A DNA stretch of 64,000 nucleotides from an uncultured Microbulbifer sp. (lineage in GTDB: Bacteria; Pseudomonadota; Gammaproteobacteria; Pseudomonadales; Cellvibrionaceae), in contig NZ_CANMKV010000020.1 of assembly GCF_947498635.1 (NCBI RefSeq), positions 1 to 64,000 of the forward strand, written 5' to 3'. The position numbers and the translations under genes were made by a program. Shown here in pieces: positions 37,064-46,615 of the stretch. The stretch's first letter is position 1; each line of letters opens with the position of its first letter. The notes under the pieces were generated by a model. The model worked only from the letters and a program-made list of their open reading frames with translations, was not told the DNA's origin and ran no database searches.

Positions 37064-37681
37064 ATGTCTCAAAACACAATCGAGCTGCTCAGCCGTGCAG
37101 CGGTAAAGTCTTCCCCCTTCCCCCACTTTTACCTTGAGCGCTCACTGGCTTCTGAAGAGGCCAGCGCCCTGATCGCCGATTTCCCCCCCCTGGACCAAGG
37201 CGGCAGCTTCAATATCAACGATGTGAAGACTACCGAGCGCCTGCGCGATTTTGTCGAACAGTTTGGCAGCCCTGAAGTAAGACAGATTCTCGGCGAAAAA
37301 TTTTCCGTCGACCTGTCCGATAAGCCGATGATGGCGACACTGCGTGGGTATTCCCGAGCCAAGGACGGACGAATCCATACAGATTCGAAAAGCAAATTGA
37401 TTACGGTTTTGATCTACCTCAATGATGAATGGCCGGCGTCTACCGGCCGCCTGCGTATCCTGCGCAGTGGCGATAACATGGATGATTACACCGATGAATT
37501 ACTCCCAGGCCCGAGTTCCCTGGTTGCTTTCAAGGTGACCGATAATTGCTGGCATGGTTATCCCAGTTTTGTCGGTAAACGCCAGGCGATCCAGATCAAT
37601 TTTTTAAGCGGTGACAAAGCGAAAAAGAAGCACCAGTTTTTTCACGGCATCAGCGCGCGAATAAAATCCCTCTTCCAGTAA
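37064..37681 (+). CDS. 2-oxoglutarate/Fe(II)-dependent oxygenase (prolyl-4-hydroxylase-like)
   Basis: A 205-residue soluble enzyme starting at ATG 37064 with an AGGGA ribosome binding site. The double-stranded beta-helix fold supplies the iron triad His105-x-Asp107 (GRIHTDSKSK) and His164 (NCWHGYPS), with Arg173 (VGKRQAIQ) binding 2-oxoglutarate. Relatives hydroxylate proline or other residues or small molecules; the substrate is unknown. It is 108 bases beyond the DUF58 gene and probably has its own promoter. Confidence 0.85.
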   Translation: MSQNTIELLSRAAVKSSPFPHFYLERSLASEEASALIADFPPLDQGGSFNINDVKTTERLRDFVEQFGSPEVRQILGEKFSVDLSDKPMMATLRGYSRAKDGRIHTDSKSKLITVLIYLNDEWPASTGRLRILRSGDNMDDYTDELLPGPSSLVAFKVTDNCWHGYPSFVGKRQAIQINFLSGDKAKKKHQFFHGISARIKSLFQ

Positions 37682-37848
37682 AATTATCGGATAAAGATCC
37701 TCGCTCGATAGGGAGCACAACAAATTAATAAACACTCCCTGCCCATATTTTGATGATGGCAGTGGCACTTTTACCACCTAACGGGTAATCTGTTGCCACC
37801 TGCCCGAGAAATCGAAATCGGCCCCGGTCATCTTAAGATCCACTATTT

Positions 37849-38289
37849 ATGAGCCCCCAGCGCATCTTAAAAAGCCGCCCACACCTGCCCCAATGGCAGG
37901 CGCTGTTGCTTTTAGTGGTGTTTCTCAGTGCGCGTGGTTTGGTACCTGCGGGATTTATGCCCGCCGCCTTTGCGGACTCTACCCCCTACGGCCTCTGTCA
38001 CGGCGACAGCCGCAGCGCACTTTTATTAAATGCCCTGGCAATCCCGGTAGAAGAGCACCACCACGGCCCTCAGACTGAAACGAGCGGGCATAACCACGAT
38101 GCGCTGACCGCACATTCTTTTGCCGACAATCATTGTAATTTTTCCGCCGCGGCCAGCCTGGCCAGTGCGCCGGCGGCAGAGCTGTATGCAGCCGTCGCGG
38201 GAAACATCCTGCCCACGCCAGCCATCGGTTTCAGTCCGGTTCACTCCCACAGACATGCCCGCCCTCTTATCCGCGCCCCGCCGGTTTAA
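37849..38289 (+). CDS. DUF2946-like His-rich exported protein
   Basis: A 146-residue protein with a signal-anchor (about 17-42, QALLLLVVFLSARGLVPAGF) and two histidine-rich parts: EEHHHGPQTETSGHNHD and ADNHCNFSA. It also has CHGDS near residue 49. This resembles DUF2946 proteins, which tend to sit beside copper or TonB-receptor genes. Metal binding is inferred from His/Cys content. It lies 247 bases before the copper-receptor gene on the same strand. Confidence 0.72.
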   Translation: MSPQRILKSRPHLPQWQALLLLVVFLSARGLVPAGFMPAAFADSTPYGLCHGDSRSALLLNALAIPVEEHHHGPQTETSGHNHDALTAHSFADNHCNFSAAASLASAPAAELYAAVAGNILPTPAIGFSPVHSHRHARPLIRAPPV

Positions 38290-38536
38290 CACCACCGTTT
38301 TTCCATTAATTTTTCAGCACTGAAAAAGTGTGTCGAAAATTCGAGGTCTGATTTCGAGGCTGGGTAGCGCGCGTCATACTCGCGATTAACCTGGCCAGGC
38401 TGCTACAGCCGTATATCCGCCTCGTCAAAATAGGAATTCCCGGCTGTGATTACGGCCGGGATAAATCCGTGCGCGCCTTTTAAGCACGCACGTATAACCG
38501 TGTCCGCTGCACGGTCTGATAAACGGATAAGTCAGC

Positions 38537-40693
38537 ATGTACAATTTTAAATTTCCAAAGAAATTTTCACTGCACACACCGCTCAGCCTGGCCATTATTG
38601 CCGGCTGTACCTATTCCGGCATGTTGCTTGCCAATGAGGAGAACAGCAGCAAAGAGGGAGAAATGGAACAGATGGTAGTCACCGGGGTAAAAACCGAGCT
38701 GCCTCTCAACCTGGTGACAGACCCCAAAATACCTCGCCAACCCTTGCCTGCCAATGACGGTGCCGATTACCTGAAAACCATTCCCGGTTTTTCCGTAGTC
38801 CGCAAAGGCGGCACCAGTGGCGATCCCCTATTACGCGGTATGGGCGGTTCGCGCCTGGGCATGCTGTTGGATGGGGAATCGATTATGGGCGGCTGCCCCA
38901 GCCGCATGGACCCGCCCACCGCATATATTTTCCCCGAGAGCCTCGATGAAATCGAAGTGATCAAGGGGCCCCAAAGTGTTGTGCATGGGCCGGGTAATTC
39001 CGCCGGGGTAGTACTGTTCAATCAGCTGCAGGAGCGTCCCAGCGAATCGGAGTGGGATATGCACGCGAGCCTGCTCGGCGGTAGTGCCGATCGCAAAGAT
39101 GGACTCTTTGACCTCGCCTATAAAACCCCCCAACTTTCCCTGCGCGGTTCGGCGACCTCCGCTTCCGCCGATGACTATGAAGATGGTGACGGCAACCAGG
39201 TGCACTCCAACTATGCGCGCTGGAGCAGCAAGGTAAACCTAGCCTGGACTCCAAACGACGATACCCGCCTGGAATTCGATAGCACCTTTAGCGACGCTGA
39301 AGCGGCCTATGCCGACCGGGGCGCTGACGGCAGTAAGTTTGATCGAGAAAGCTATAGAGCAAAATACCGCCGCAGTAACCCCGGGGGGCTGTTGAGTGCC
39401 ATTGAGATTCAGGCGTATTACAACTACATCGACCACGTTATGGATAACTACAGCCTGCGTGAACCTGCAGGGATGGCAGCTAACCCCAGCGCCATGAATT
39501 TAGACAGCGAGACCTATGGAACCAAGCTGAGCCTGGAGTTTGCCCCTGCGGATAACATCGAGCTAACCGCCGGCCTGGATACACGAGAAAACCGCCATAG
39601 CAGCCGCATGAGCATGAACCAAACGATGCTTGATTACCGTCAGCTCGCGCGGGATGCAGATGCCGAATTTTCCCAGCTGGGTATTTTCTCCGAGGCCGGG
39701 TGGCAGATAGCTCCCAATCAACGCTGGATTGTCGGTGCCCGCCTAGACGACTGGGAAGTTCGCGACCTGCGCGAGACGATCTCTCTCTCGATGATGTCCT
39801 CTGTGGAAAACCCCAGTGCCGGGGAAACTCGCTCGGAACGCCTACCTAGCGGTTTCCTGCGCTATGAGCGAGCGCTGCCAACAGCACCTGAAAACTCAGC
39901 CACTCTCTATGCTGGCCTGGGATACAGCGAACGCTTCCCCGACTATTGGGAAATTTTCTCTCGCGAAGCGGAGGATTCCTACAGCGCACTCAATGTGGAA
40001 GCGGAAAAAATGACTCAGTTAGATATCGGCTATATTTACCGCGATGAAAATCTGTCCGCCAGTATTTCCGCCTTTGCCAGTGCTATTCGCGACTACCTGC
40101 TGGTACAGAATGACTTCCAGAAGACGGCGCTAATGGCAGAGATGAACGATATGTCCAGCATGGGCGACGACATGGATATGGGGAGCTCTTCAGGCGGCCG
40201 CACTGTTGCGGTAATACGCAATGTTCAGGCGCGGACTTGGGGACTGGAGCTGGATGCCAGCTATCAATTAACCGACAACTGGCGCAGTGAATTCACTCTG
40301 ACATCAGTGCGCGGCGCCAACGATAGCGACGAGAGCACTCTGGCCCAACTGCCTCCACTGGAGGCGCGCCTGGGGCTCCACTACGAGCATACCCAGTGGT
40401 CTGCGGGTATTCTGTGGCGGGCAATTGCCAGCCAGGATCGTGTCGATGTCGGCAAAGGCAATATCATCGGACAAGACTTCGGTCCCACAGACTCTGCCAA
40501 TGTGCTGTCAATTAACGCGGGCTGGCGGCCAAACAAGCGTCTGCTGTTGACGGCGGGAATAGATAACCTTCTCGATGAAACTTACGCGGAACATGTCAGC
40601 CGCGCCGGTGCGGAAATTCCTAACTTTCCACAACTCGACAGGGTGAATGAACCCGGCAGGACCCTCTGGTTAAAGACTATTTATCGTATTTAA
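38537..40693 (+). CDS. TonB-dependent receptor, probable copper receptor
   Basis: A 718-residue outer-membrane receptor with a signal region (1-33) and a TonB box (EQMVVTGV). The plug domain (about 60-170, DYLKTIPGFSVVRKGG, LRGMGGSRLGMLLDGE, VIKGPQSVVHGPGNSAG) precedes a 22-strand type barrel ending in LKTIYRI. The plug carries MGGCPSRMDPP and an external loop near 530-552 is Met-rich (MAEMNDMSSMGDDMDMG), plus SRMSMNQTM. These fit the TonB-dependent copper receptor family (OprC/NosA type). Substrate is inferred from family and methionines, not proved. Its partner is probably the upstream His-rich protein. Confidence 0.88.
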   Translation: MYNFKFPKKFSLHTPLSLAIIAGCTYSGMLLANEENSSKEGEMEQMVVTGVKTELPLNLVTDPKIPRQPLPANDGADYLKTIPGFSVVRKGGTSGDPLLRGMGGSRLGMLLDGESIMGGCPSRMDPPTAYIFPESLDEIEVIKGPQSVVHGPGNSAGVVLFNQLQERPSESEWDMHASLLGGSADRKDGLFDLAYKTPQLSLRGSATSASADDYEDGDGNQVHSNYARWSSKVNLAWTPNDDTRLEFDSTFSDAEAAYADRGADGSKFDRESYRAKYRRSNPGGLLSAIEIQAYYNYIDHVMDNYSLREPAGMAANPSAMNLDSETYGTKLSLEFAPADNIELTAGLDTRENRHSSRMSMNQTMLDYRQLARDADAEFSQLGIFSEAGWQIAPNQRWIVGARLDDWEVRDLRETISLSMMSSVENPSAGETRSERLPSGFLRYERALPTAPENSATLYAGLGYSERFPDYWEIFSREAEDSYSALNVEAEKMTQLDIGYIYRDENLSASISAFASAIRDYLLVQNDFQKTALMAEMNDMSSMGDDMDMGSSSGGRTVAVIRNVQARTWGLELDASYQLTDNWRSEFTLTSVRGANDSDESTLAQLPPLEARLGLHYEHTQWSAGILWRAIASQDRVDVGKGNIIGQDFGPTDSANVLSINAGWRPNKRLLLTAGIDNLLDETYAEHVSRAGAEIPNFPQLDRVNEPGRTLWLKTIYRI

Positions 40694-40733
40694 ATCGAGT
40701 ATTTTCCAGCCGGTTCAATGGCTGAGTAAACGG

Positions 40734-40761
40734 AGCGGGAAGCCCCTGCGGGTTTCCCGCT
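40734..40761 (+). terminator. Terminator after copper receptor gene
   Basis: AGCGGGAA / TTCCCGCT, 8-bp perfect stem with an additional internal CCC/GGG pairing, 40 bases after the stop, then TTATAAG. Confidence 0.65.
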
Positions 40762-40838
40762 TTATAAGTGCGCTGTCATTTATCGCACTATGCTCAAACA
40801 ATAAATACGTACGCCAACAAGGCGGCTAAATAATAATA

Positions 40839-41468
40839 TTAAAATCGATAGGAAAGATTGAGACTTAAAGTGCGCAGGTGTCCCAGGTTCACTCGATAGA
40901 TCGAGCCAATATCATTGTAATTGTACTCAATGGAGGTATCGAAATCCGGGTTCCACATAAACCGGTAACCGAGGCCCAGATTCCAAAAGGTATCGCTGCC
41001 ATTTGCATTGATGACATGGTAGTAATAGCCATCATAATACCAATCATCCTCGCGATCCAAAGGGTGCCACTTGTCTTTGTGGTGATACCAGTAGCCGTAT
41101 TTGCGCACATTATTCAGGTCAATATCGGCATAATTCCAGCCAGCCATCCAATAGAGGCACTGGACATAGCAGTTCAGGGTAAAATCCACCTTGAAATTCA
41201 GACCCACCTGATTGATTTTCACGCGGCTGTCATCAAATCGTGAATAGCGCAGGTTTACCTGCCACACACCCACCGCCGGGGTAATTCCCACGCTGGCATA
41301 ACCGAAAAAATCCCGCTGACTATTGAGCTGCAAATCTCCAGATCCCAAGCCCAGCGTGGTGATAACCCGATACTCCCCAGACTCTATACCCTCAAAAGGA
41401 TTATTCCATTCCACCGCACTGACCACAGGCGACACTAGCAGGGCCAGGGCAAAGAAAATTACTTTCAT
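40839..41468 (-). CDS. Outer-membrane beta-barrel protein
   Basis: A 209-residue protein from ATG 41468, chosen because AAGGA lies 8 bases upstream and the signal peptide (MKVIFFALALLVSPVVSAVE, cleaved near residue 18) starts there. A longer reading to 41771 adds a non-credible Arg/Cys-rich extension. The mature part has alternating aromatic strands and ends in a C-terminal phenylalanine motif (LSLNLSYRF), as outer-membrane barrels do. A Tyr-rich hairpin (WYYDGYYYHV) is notable. The family is not recognised; eight strands are plausible. Confidence 0.78.
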   Translation of the reverse strand: MKVIFFALALLVSPVVSAVEWNNPFEGIESGEYRVITTLGLGSGDLQLNSQRDFFGYASVGITPAVGVWQVNLRYSRFDDSRVKINQVGLNFKVDFTLNCYVQCLYWMAGWNYADIDLNNVRKYGYWYHHKDKWHPLDREDDWYYDGYYYHVINANGSDTFWNLGLGYRFMWNPDFDTSIEYNYNDIGSIYRVNLGHLRTLSLNLSYRF

Positions 41469-41584
41469 GACAGACATCCTTGCATCACGATACTTATTAG
41501 GGAATCTCTGAAAATTTCGTAATATCTCTGTGGGGCGTTTGTCGATCAGGCACCATGACCTCACAGAGTCCAGCCTCAGAAAAG

Positions 41585-41842
41585 CTATACACTCTCGACA
41601 TCGATAATGGCCCAGATGCCACCCGCAAAGGCGGGGTTTTCTCGCAGATGATCCACATCCTGTGGCTTGGGCATGGGCTTCCCGGCCTTGTGTAACTCTT
41701 CGAGGCGCTGGAATATTGTTTCCGCCATTTTTTGCAGGGCGCCATCTAAGGTTTCGGCATAGCAATGACAATGCGGCAGGTCCGGTGCTATGGCACCGAA
41801 GCCGGCGTATTCAATATTGTGAAGCACAACCGGGTAGCGCAT
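41585..41842 (-). CDS. Orphan HicB-like antitoxin-domain protein
   Basis: An 85-residue protein with the HicB fold: MRYPVVLHNIEYAGFGAIAP, DLPHCHCYAETLDGALQKMA. Instead of a DNA-binding C-terminus it has only a short tail. No HicA toxin was found on either side, on either strand. Orphan HicB-like proteins are common and may have lost their partner or have other roles. Confidence 0.7.
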   Translation of the reverse strand: MRYPVVLHNIEYAGFGAIAPDLPHCHCYAETLDGALQKMAETIFQRLEELHKAGKPMPKPQDVDHLRENPAFAGGIWAIIDVESV

Positions 41843-42358
41843 TGGAAAATTCTCTTAGTCATTAGCTTTCCAAAGCGTAGACGGGTTTCAATCTGGTGAA
41901 GGCAATCTGGCAAGGAAAATCCACTATTTTTCCAGTGCAATAAATCCAGCGGTAGTATTTCTAATTGAGACAGACGCCTTCAGTAAATAATTATTTATTT
42001 TATTAAGTAATGAATAATTCCGTAGTGCCACTGGCACCCAGATCGCAGCACAATAAGTGCATGTTTTTGCAGGATCCCTCTAACCTGGCGGGTCTTAAAG
42101 GACATAACTGTCAAGTTGGATCGATTGCAAAGTGCCAAACTTGGATCATTCGCGGTAAGCTGCGCCTTTCATCTGCCGCTTTTATAAGTAAACCAATTAT
42201 TAAATTATCCAAAAATTCCTTTAAACCATTATCGGCTCACAAGGAGACTAAGAGTAAGGAAGGGCTTCCCGGCATTCTGCTGAAAAATTAAAACAGACCT
42301 ATAGGATTCTGGATCAATCTTAGAAAAAATATTGTTTTACGCAAATTACAGGGAGGAG
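41843..42358. other. Gene-free AT-rich stretch
   Basis: A 93-codon plus-strand frame (42010-42291) has no ribosome binding site, domain or coding-like composition, and I reject it. Nothing else recognised. Confidence 0.5.
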
Positions 42359-42562
42359 TCAGCGTGGCATTCTTCCCAACAGCGCCCGGCGGGAAAAGAT
42401 CATACCGTTTAATGTGCGTCGCAGTAGCGTTTGATTTTCCGAATCGGTTTCCGCAATAGCATCCTGTTGCCGCTGCAACCAAGCAATTTCATCTTCGAGC
42501 TGCCGGCGCAGACCGCGAGTTTCACTGAGTGGCGGCTCATTATGGCTCATATGGCTGGGCAT
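42359..42562 (-). CDS. Small conserved-looking helical protein
   Basis: A 67-residue protein, rich in Arg/Glu/Gln helices (LRRQLEDEIAWLQRQQDAIAE), ending GRMPR. I do not recognise a family. It lies in the same orientation as cysQ and 78 bases beyond its stop, past a weak hairpin. Its start is the ATG at 42562 or an internal Met at residue 5. Probably real but unproved. Confidence 0.5.
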   Translation of the reverse strand: MPSHMSHNEPPLSETRGLRRQLEDEIAWLQRQQDAIAETDSENQTLLRRTLNGMIFSRRALLGRMPR

Positions 42563-42611
42563 GCTGCCGGCCTTTTCTGTTTTTATCTAAGGGCGTGACA
42601 AATAATATTGC

Positions 42612-42631
42612 GCCCCCAGCGGGGTGGGGGC
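42612..42631 (-). terminator. Weak terminator-like hairpin after cysQ
   Basis: GCCCCCA / TGGGGGC (7 bp, 6-base loop), 9 bases beyond the cysQ stop; the following minus-strand tract (GCAATATTATTT) is only partly T-rich. Confidence 0.45.
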
Positions 42632-42640
42632 ATGGCAAGC

Positions 42641-43480
42641 TTAGTTCACGGATGACTCTGTGTTGAGTAAATCCTGCCAATCGAAAGACGCATCTCCGAT
42701 CACATAAAAAAACGGATTCAACAGGGAATCCTTGCGGTTGTAGCGCAGCAGCTTGAATTGATCATCGACTACCGTGCCACCGGCCGCCTCGACCACCGCC
42801 TGGGCTGCGGCGGTGTCCCATTCGCATGTTGGTGCCAGCCTGGGGTATAGGTCTGCGGCACCCTCCGCCACCAGACACAATTTGAGAGAGCTCCCCATGT
42901 TTTTACAGGCCACCGCTCCCAACCTGGATTCAATGCGCTCCACCAATTGATCCACGGCACCGGCACCATGACTGCGACTGGCGACCAGCTCAACCGCTTC
43001 GCCCGACTCCAGACGCTGTCTCAATGGACGCACACGGATATCTGTATCACCGGATACGGTACGTTTAAAAGCGCCAGCACCTTTGCCGCCAGCATAGGTG
43101 ATATCCAACACCGGCACATACACCACCCCCAGCACGGGCTCGCCGTTTTCGATCAGCGCAACGTTTACGGTGAACTCGCCGGTGCGGCGGATAAATTCCT
43201 TGGTGCCATCCAGCGGATCCACAATCCAGTAGCGCTGCCACTGGCTGCGCTCGGCAAAAGAGGGCATTTCCTGCTCTTCGGACAACACCGGGACACCTTC
43301 GATCAGCTGCGCCAGCGCTGGAGCGAGGATCTTGTGGGCAGCCAGATCCGCCGCAGTCACCGGTGAATCGTCCGCCTTGGTTTCCACTTCCAGGTCGGCA
43401 CTGCTGTGGTAAACCGTCAAAATGGCTTCCCCGGCGCCTTTGCAGATTGCGATTACCTGCTCCAATAATGCCTTATTCAT
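42641..43480 (-). CDS. cysQ: 3'(2'),5'-bisphosphate nucleotidase
   Basis: A 279-residue Mg-dependent phosphatase of the inositol-monophosphatase superfamily that hydrolyses 3'-phosphoadenosine 5'-phosphate, a by-product of sulphate assimilation. The metal-binding signature is VDPLDGTKEFI near residue 92, with LSEEQEMP (Glu ligand) before it and the C-terminal CEWDTAAAQAVVEAAGG. Length is normal. It follows cysK by 38 bases on the same strand, a sensible cysteine-metabolism operon. Confidence 0.94.
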   Translation of the reverse strand: MNKALLEQVIAICKGAGEAILTVYHSSADLEVETKADDSPVTAADLAAHKILAPALAQLIEGVPVLSEEQEMPSFAERSQWQRYWIVDPLDGTKEFIRRTGEFTVNVALIENGEPVLGVVYVPVLDITYAGGKGAGAFKRTVSGDTDIRVRPLRQRLESGEAVELVASRSHGAGAVDQLVERIESRLGAVACKNMGSSLKLCLVAEGAADLYPRLAPTCEWDTAAAQAVVEAAGGTVVDDQFKLLRYNRKDSLLNPFFYVIGDASFDWQDLLNTESSVN

Positions 43481-43518
43481 TAAAACTCCCTTATTTTTTA
43501 GGCTGTGATTATAGGACC

Positions 43519-44436
43519 TTAGGCGGAAAAAAGATCTTTTACAGACAGATAGCGCTCACCGCTGTCATAGCTAAATACCAGTACGCGACTGCCTGGGGCG
43601 AACTCACCCTCACGTTTTTTCAACGCCGCCAAACTGGCGCCGGAGGAAATACCCACAAAAATGCCCTCCCGCAAAGCGCACTGACGCGTCATTTCAAAAC
43701 TATCCTCTTCGCTGACCAAAATAGTGCCGTCGAGCATCTCGGTATTCAGAACCTCCGGAATAAAGCCCGCACCAATTCCCTGTAGGCGGTGCAGACCTTT
43801 ATCGCCACCACTGATCACCGGAGATTTTTCCGGTTCGACGGCAAACACCTGCAGCTTGGGAAAAGATGCCTTGAGAACCTCACCACAGCCCGTGATATGG
43901 CCGCCGGTGCCGACTCCGGTAATCAGATAATCCAGCCCCTCGGTGAAGTCGGCCAGAATTTCTTTAGCGGTAGTTTCTCGATGTACCTGGACATTGGCGC
44001 GATTGTTAAATTGCTGAGGCATCCAACCGTTGGCATGTTCTGCCAGTAATTCTTCAGCTTTGGCGATAGCGCCCCCCATCCCCTGTTCCTTGGGCGTGAG
44101 TACCAGCTCGGCCCCCATGGCAGTCATCACCTGCCGCCGCTCCAGTGACATGGATTCCGGCATGGTAAGAATCAAGCGATAGCCCTTCACTGCCGCCACC
44201 ATGGCCAGACCGATTCCGGTGTTGCCGGAGGTGGGCTCAATAATCACACCGCCCACCGGCAGGGCGCCGCGACGCTCGGCATCCTCAATCATCGCCAGGG
44301 CGATGCGGTCTTTAATACTGCTGCCGGGATTGAAGCGCTCCACCTTCATCCACACCTCAATATCTGAGCGGAACAAGTGGTTAATGCGCACATGGGGGGT
44401 ATTGCCGATGGTTTCCAGAATATTGGCTGCCTTCAT
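43519..44436 (-). CDS. cysK: Cysteine synthase (O-acetylserine sulfhydrylase)
   Basis: A 305-residue fold-type II PLP enzyme that forms cysteine from O-acetylserine and sulphide. The PLP lysine is in [11 protein letters not shown] (Lys42), the substrate loop is [11 protein letters not shown], the phosphate loop [10 protein letters not shown], and the C-terminal serine ISSGAS. The sequence is closer to CysK than CysM by the [14 protein letters not shown] and GIGAGFIP motifs, although the length is on the short side for CysK, so CysM-like use of thiosulphate cannot be excluded. Precedes cysQ. Confidence 0.9.
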   Translation of the reverse strand: MKAANILETIGNTPHVRINHLFRSDIEVWMKVERFNPGSSIKDRIALAMIEDAERRGALPVGGVIIEPTSGNTGIGLAMVAAVKGYRLILTMPESMSLERRQVMTAMGAELVLTPKEQGMGGAIAKAEELLAEHANGWMPQQFNNRANVQVHRETTAKEILADFTEGLDYLITGVGTGGHITGCGEVLKASFPKLQVFAVEPEKSPVISGGDKGLHRLQGIGAGFIPEVLNTEMLDGTILVSEEDSFEMTRQCALREGIFVGISSGASLAALKKREGEFAPGSRVLVFSYDSGERYLSVKDLFSA

Positions 44437-44698
44437 CGATAAAGCTCTCCGTTAATGACTTTCTCGGCAAACACGTCGTTCTGCCTATAAATAATTGCCT
44501 GAAGACAGATAGTAACCCAGATGCGCGCCACCCCAAGTGGCTCGGGTAAAAATCCAGGCGGTGGTAAAAGCTGGTAAATTCTTCAGGCAATCACAGCGAT
44601 TAAACGGGTAACCCCCCATCTTGTCTAAACCAGTTAATTGGCTCGCCAGCTTAAGGCGCCACTGAATAAAGAATCTGATAATAATAAGAGGCATCACT

Positions 44699-45361
44699 AT
44701 GATCGTTAACGCTCCCGCCGCCCATCAATCCAGTCCTTTCCTGCCCTGTACATTTGTGCTCTGTGCCGCTCTTTTTGTGCTTCTTGACGGCCTCGGAGTT
44801 ACTGGCCTTTGGATGGCCTCCTTAAAAGCCCTGCCGATCGCCATCCTCGCCCAACTGGCACTGCGACAGCTGTATGGGCTCAGTCGCAGCCTGACACTCG
44901 CAGCCCTGGCTTTTTCTGCACTCGGCGATGTGCTGCTGGAAATAACATTTACCCACCACTTTATCTTTGGCCTAGGCGCCTTTCTGCTAGCCCAACTTCT
45001 CTACGCTGCTAACTTCCTGCGCCACGCCGACTTCCGCAATCGCCGCAGCCTGATGCGAATCCTGCCGGTGATTCTGTGCGCTCTTGTGCTGGCCCGGCTG
45101 ATTCTTCCTGTCACCGGGGAACTGGCACCGGCAGTGCTGTTTTACCTACTGGCCATTGTCGCCATGGCCCTGGGCGCGGCGGCACACCGGGGCAACTCGG
45201 GCCTATTATTCACTGGCGCAATCACCTTTATGCTGTCCGACACGCTGATTGCTCTAAATAAATTTGTCACCCCGCTCCCCCTTGCCGATACAGCAATTAT
45301 GCTCACTTACTACAGTGCACAGTTCGCCATCCTGTACGGCATACGCCGCACCCAGGCATAA
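44699..45361 (+). CDS. Lysoplasmalogenase / YhhN family membrane protein
   Basis: A 220-residue protein with about eight membrane helices, matching the YhhN family (TMEM86-like): SLKALPIAILAQ, ALAFSALGDVLLE, GLGAFLLAQLLYAANF and GAITFMLSDTLIALNKF carry the conserved Lys, Asp and Asp-Thr residues that line the active site. Eukaryotic members cleave lysoplasmalogen; the bacterial substrate is not established. An AAGAGG ribosome binding site precedes the ATG. Confidence 0.88.
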   Translation: MIVNAPAAHQSSPFLPCTFVLCAALFVLLDGLGVTGLWMASLKALPIAILAQLALRQLYGLSRSLTLAALAFSALGDVLLEITFTHHFIFGLGAFLLAQLLYAANFLRHADFRNRRSLMRILPVILCALVLARLILPVTGELAPAVLFYLLAIVAMALGAAAHRGNSGLLFTGAITFMLSDTLIALNKFVTPLPLADTAIMLTYYSAQFAILYGIRRTQA

Positions 45362-45439
45362 TGTCCCTTAATCTAGGGTATATATGGGGACAGCTACACT
45401 TTGGCCTCCCTCCCCACCACTGAGAGGTAGACAGGCCCC

Positions 45440-46108
45440 ATGCTCGACTGGCGAAGTATCGACACTGTGCTGCTGGATATGGACGGCACCCTGCTGGATT
45501 TGCACTACGACAACCACTTCTGGCTCGACCATCTGCCCAGGCGCTACGCCGAAGTGCATGGCCTGGACCCACTGCACGCACAGGAAACCCTGCAAAAAGA
45601 GATCGATGCCCGCCGCGGTACCCTGGAGTGGTACTGTCTCGATTTTTGGGCGGAGACCCTACAGATGGATATCCTCGAAGTGCTGCGCGAAATTGAGGAA
45701 CGCATCGCCCTGCGCCCCCACACCGAGGCCTTTCTCCAGGGCTTGCAACAGCTGCGCAAACCCACTTATCTGGTCACCAATGCGCACCGCCTTGGGCTCG
45801 AGCACAAGCTGGAACTTACCGGTCTCGACCGCTGGTTTGACGGCATTATTTCCTCCCACGATTATGGACACGCCAAAGAGAGCGAACGATTCTGGCACGT
45901 CCTGCGCGAAGAGGTGACGTTCGACCCACAGCGCACCTTGTTTGTGGACGACAACCAGAGCGTACTGGCCGCCGCACAGGATTACGGTATCGCCCACCTG
46001 CTGTGTATCCGCCAACCCGACAGCCGCGGCCCCAAACGCGAGATCAACAACTTCCCGGCAATTCATCATTTCGATGAAATTATGTCGCCGCATCACAGCA
46101 ATAATTAA
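45440..46108 (+). CDS. yrfG: HAD-family GMP/IMP nucleotidase YrfG
   Basis: A 222-residue HAD phosphatase that removes phosphate from GMP/IMP. Motif I is LLDMDGTLLDL (Asp13 nucleophile, Asp15), motif II YLVTNAHR, motif III and IV HDYGHAKESERFW and LFVDDNQSVL. The adjacent hslR and nearby hslO and pckA reproduce the enterobacterial yrfG-hslR-hslO-pckA order, supporting the name. Start at ATG 45440. Confidence 0.9.
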   Translation: MLDWRSIDTVLLDMDGTLLDLHYDNHFWLDHLPRRYAEVHGLDPLHAQETLQKEIDARRGTLEWYCLDFWAETLQMDILEVLREIEERIALRPHTEAFLQGLQQLRKPTYLVTNAHRLGLEHKLELTGLDRWFDGIISSHDYGHAKESERFWHVLREEVTFDPQRTLFVDDNQSVLAAAQDYGIAHLLCIRQPDSRGPKREINNFPAIHHFDEIMSPHHSNN

Positions 46109-46149
46109 CCCGCAGAGTTCGGGTAACGCCTATATAACGACAGGTTTCG

Positions 46150-46527
46150 ATGGAAAAAGTACGTATAGACAAGTGGCTTTGGGCCGCGCGCTTCTTCAAG
46201 ACCCGCAGCATCGCCAAACAGGCGATTGAAGGCGGCAAGGTGCATGCCGATGGGCATAGAGTCAAAGCCAGCAAGGAACTCACCGTTGGTGCGCTGTTGA
46301 GTATTCGCCAGGGCTGGGACCAGATGGAGGTGGAGGTTATCGCCCTCTCCGACCAGCGCCGCGGCGCCGATATCGCCCGTACCCTCTACCGCGAGACCGA
46401 GGGCAGTATCGCCCGGCGCGCTCGCGAGCGCAGCGAGCGCCAGGCGGCCAACGGCGGTATCCAGCCCGAGCGCCCCAACAAAAAGCAGCGCCGCCAGATC
46501 CATCGCTTCCTGCGAGAGCAGGACTAG
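46150..46527 (+). CDS. hslR: Ribosome-associated heat-shock protein Hsp15
   Basis: A 125-residue S4-domain RNA-binding protein that rescues stalled 50S subunits carrying nascent chains. The S4 motif lies at 4-60 (VRIDKWLWAARFFKTRSIA, IEGGKVHADG). The C-terminus is a basic tail (NKKQRRQIHRFLRE). An ACAGG ribosome binding site precedes the ATG, 41 bases after yrfG. Confidence 0.92.
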   Translation: MEKVRIDKWLWAARFFKTRSIAKQAIEGGKVHADGHRVKASKELTVGALLSIRQGWDQMEVEVIALSDQRRGADIARTLYRETEGSIARRARERSERQAANGGIQPERPNKKQRRQIHRFLREQD

Positions 46528-46615
46528 CGGTAAATAACCAGAGTGGTGAAAATTCCGCCATTTTTATTCATAGCTGCTAAACTGGCTCAACTTAACCCGA
46601 TAGAAAACAGCCCCG

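Noticed and set aside
38440-38470. CCCGGC hairpin before the copper receptor as a riboswitch
   Set aside because: Only a 6-bp stem with 10-base loop; no cobalamin or other riboswitch core elements could be found.
41469-41771. N-terminal extension of the outer-membrane protein
   Set aside because: Arg/Cys-rich, overlaps hicB in another frame; the downstream ATG has a signal peptide and ribosome binding site.
42010-42291. 93-codon plus-strand ORF
   Set aside because: No Shine-Dalgarno, no domain, poor codon use.
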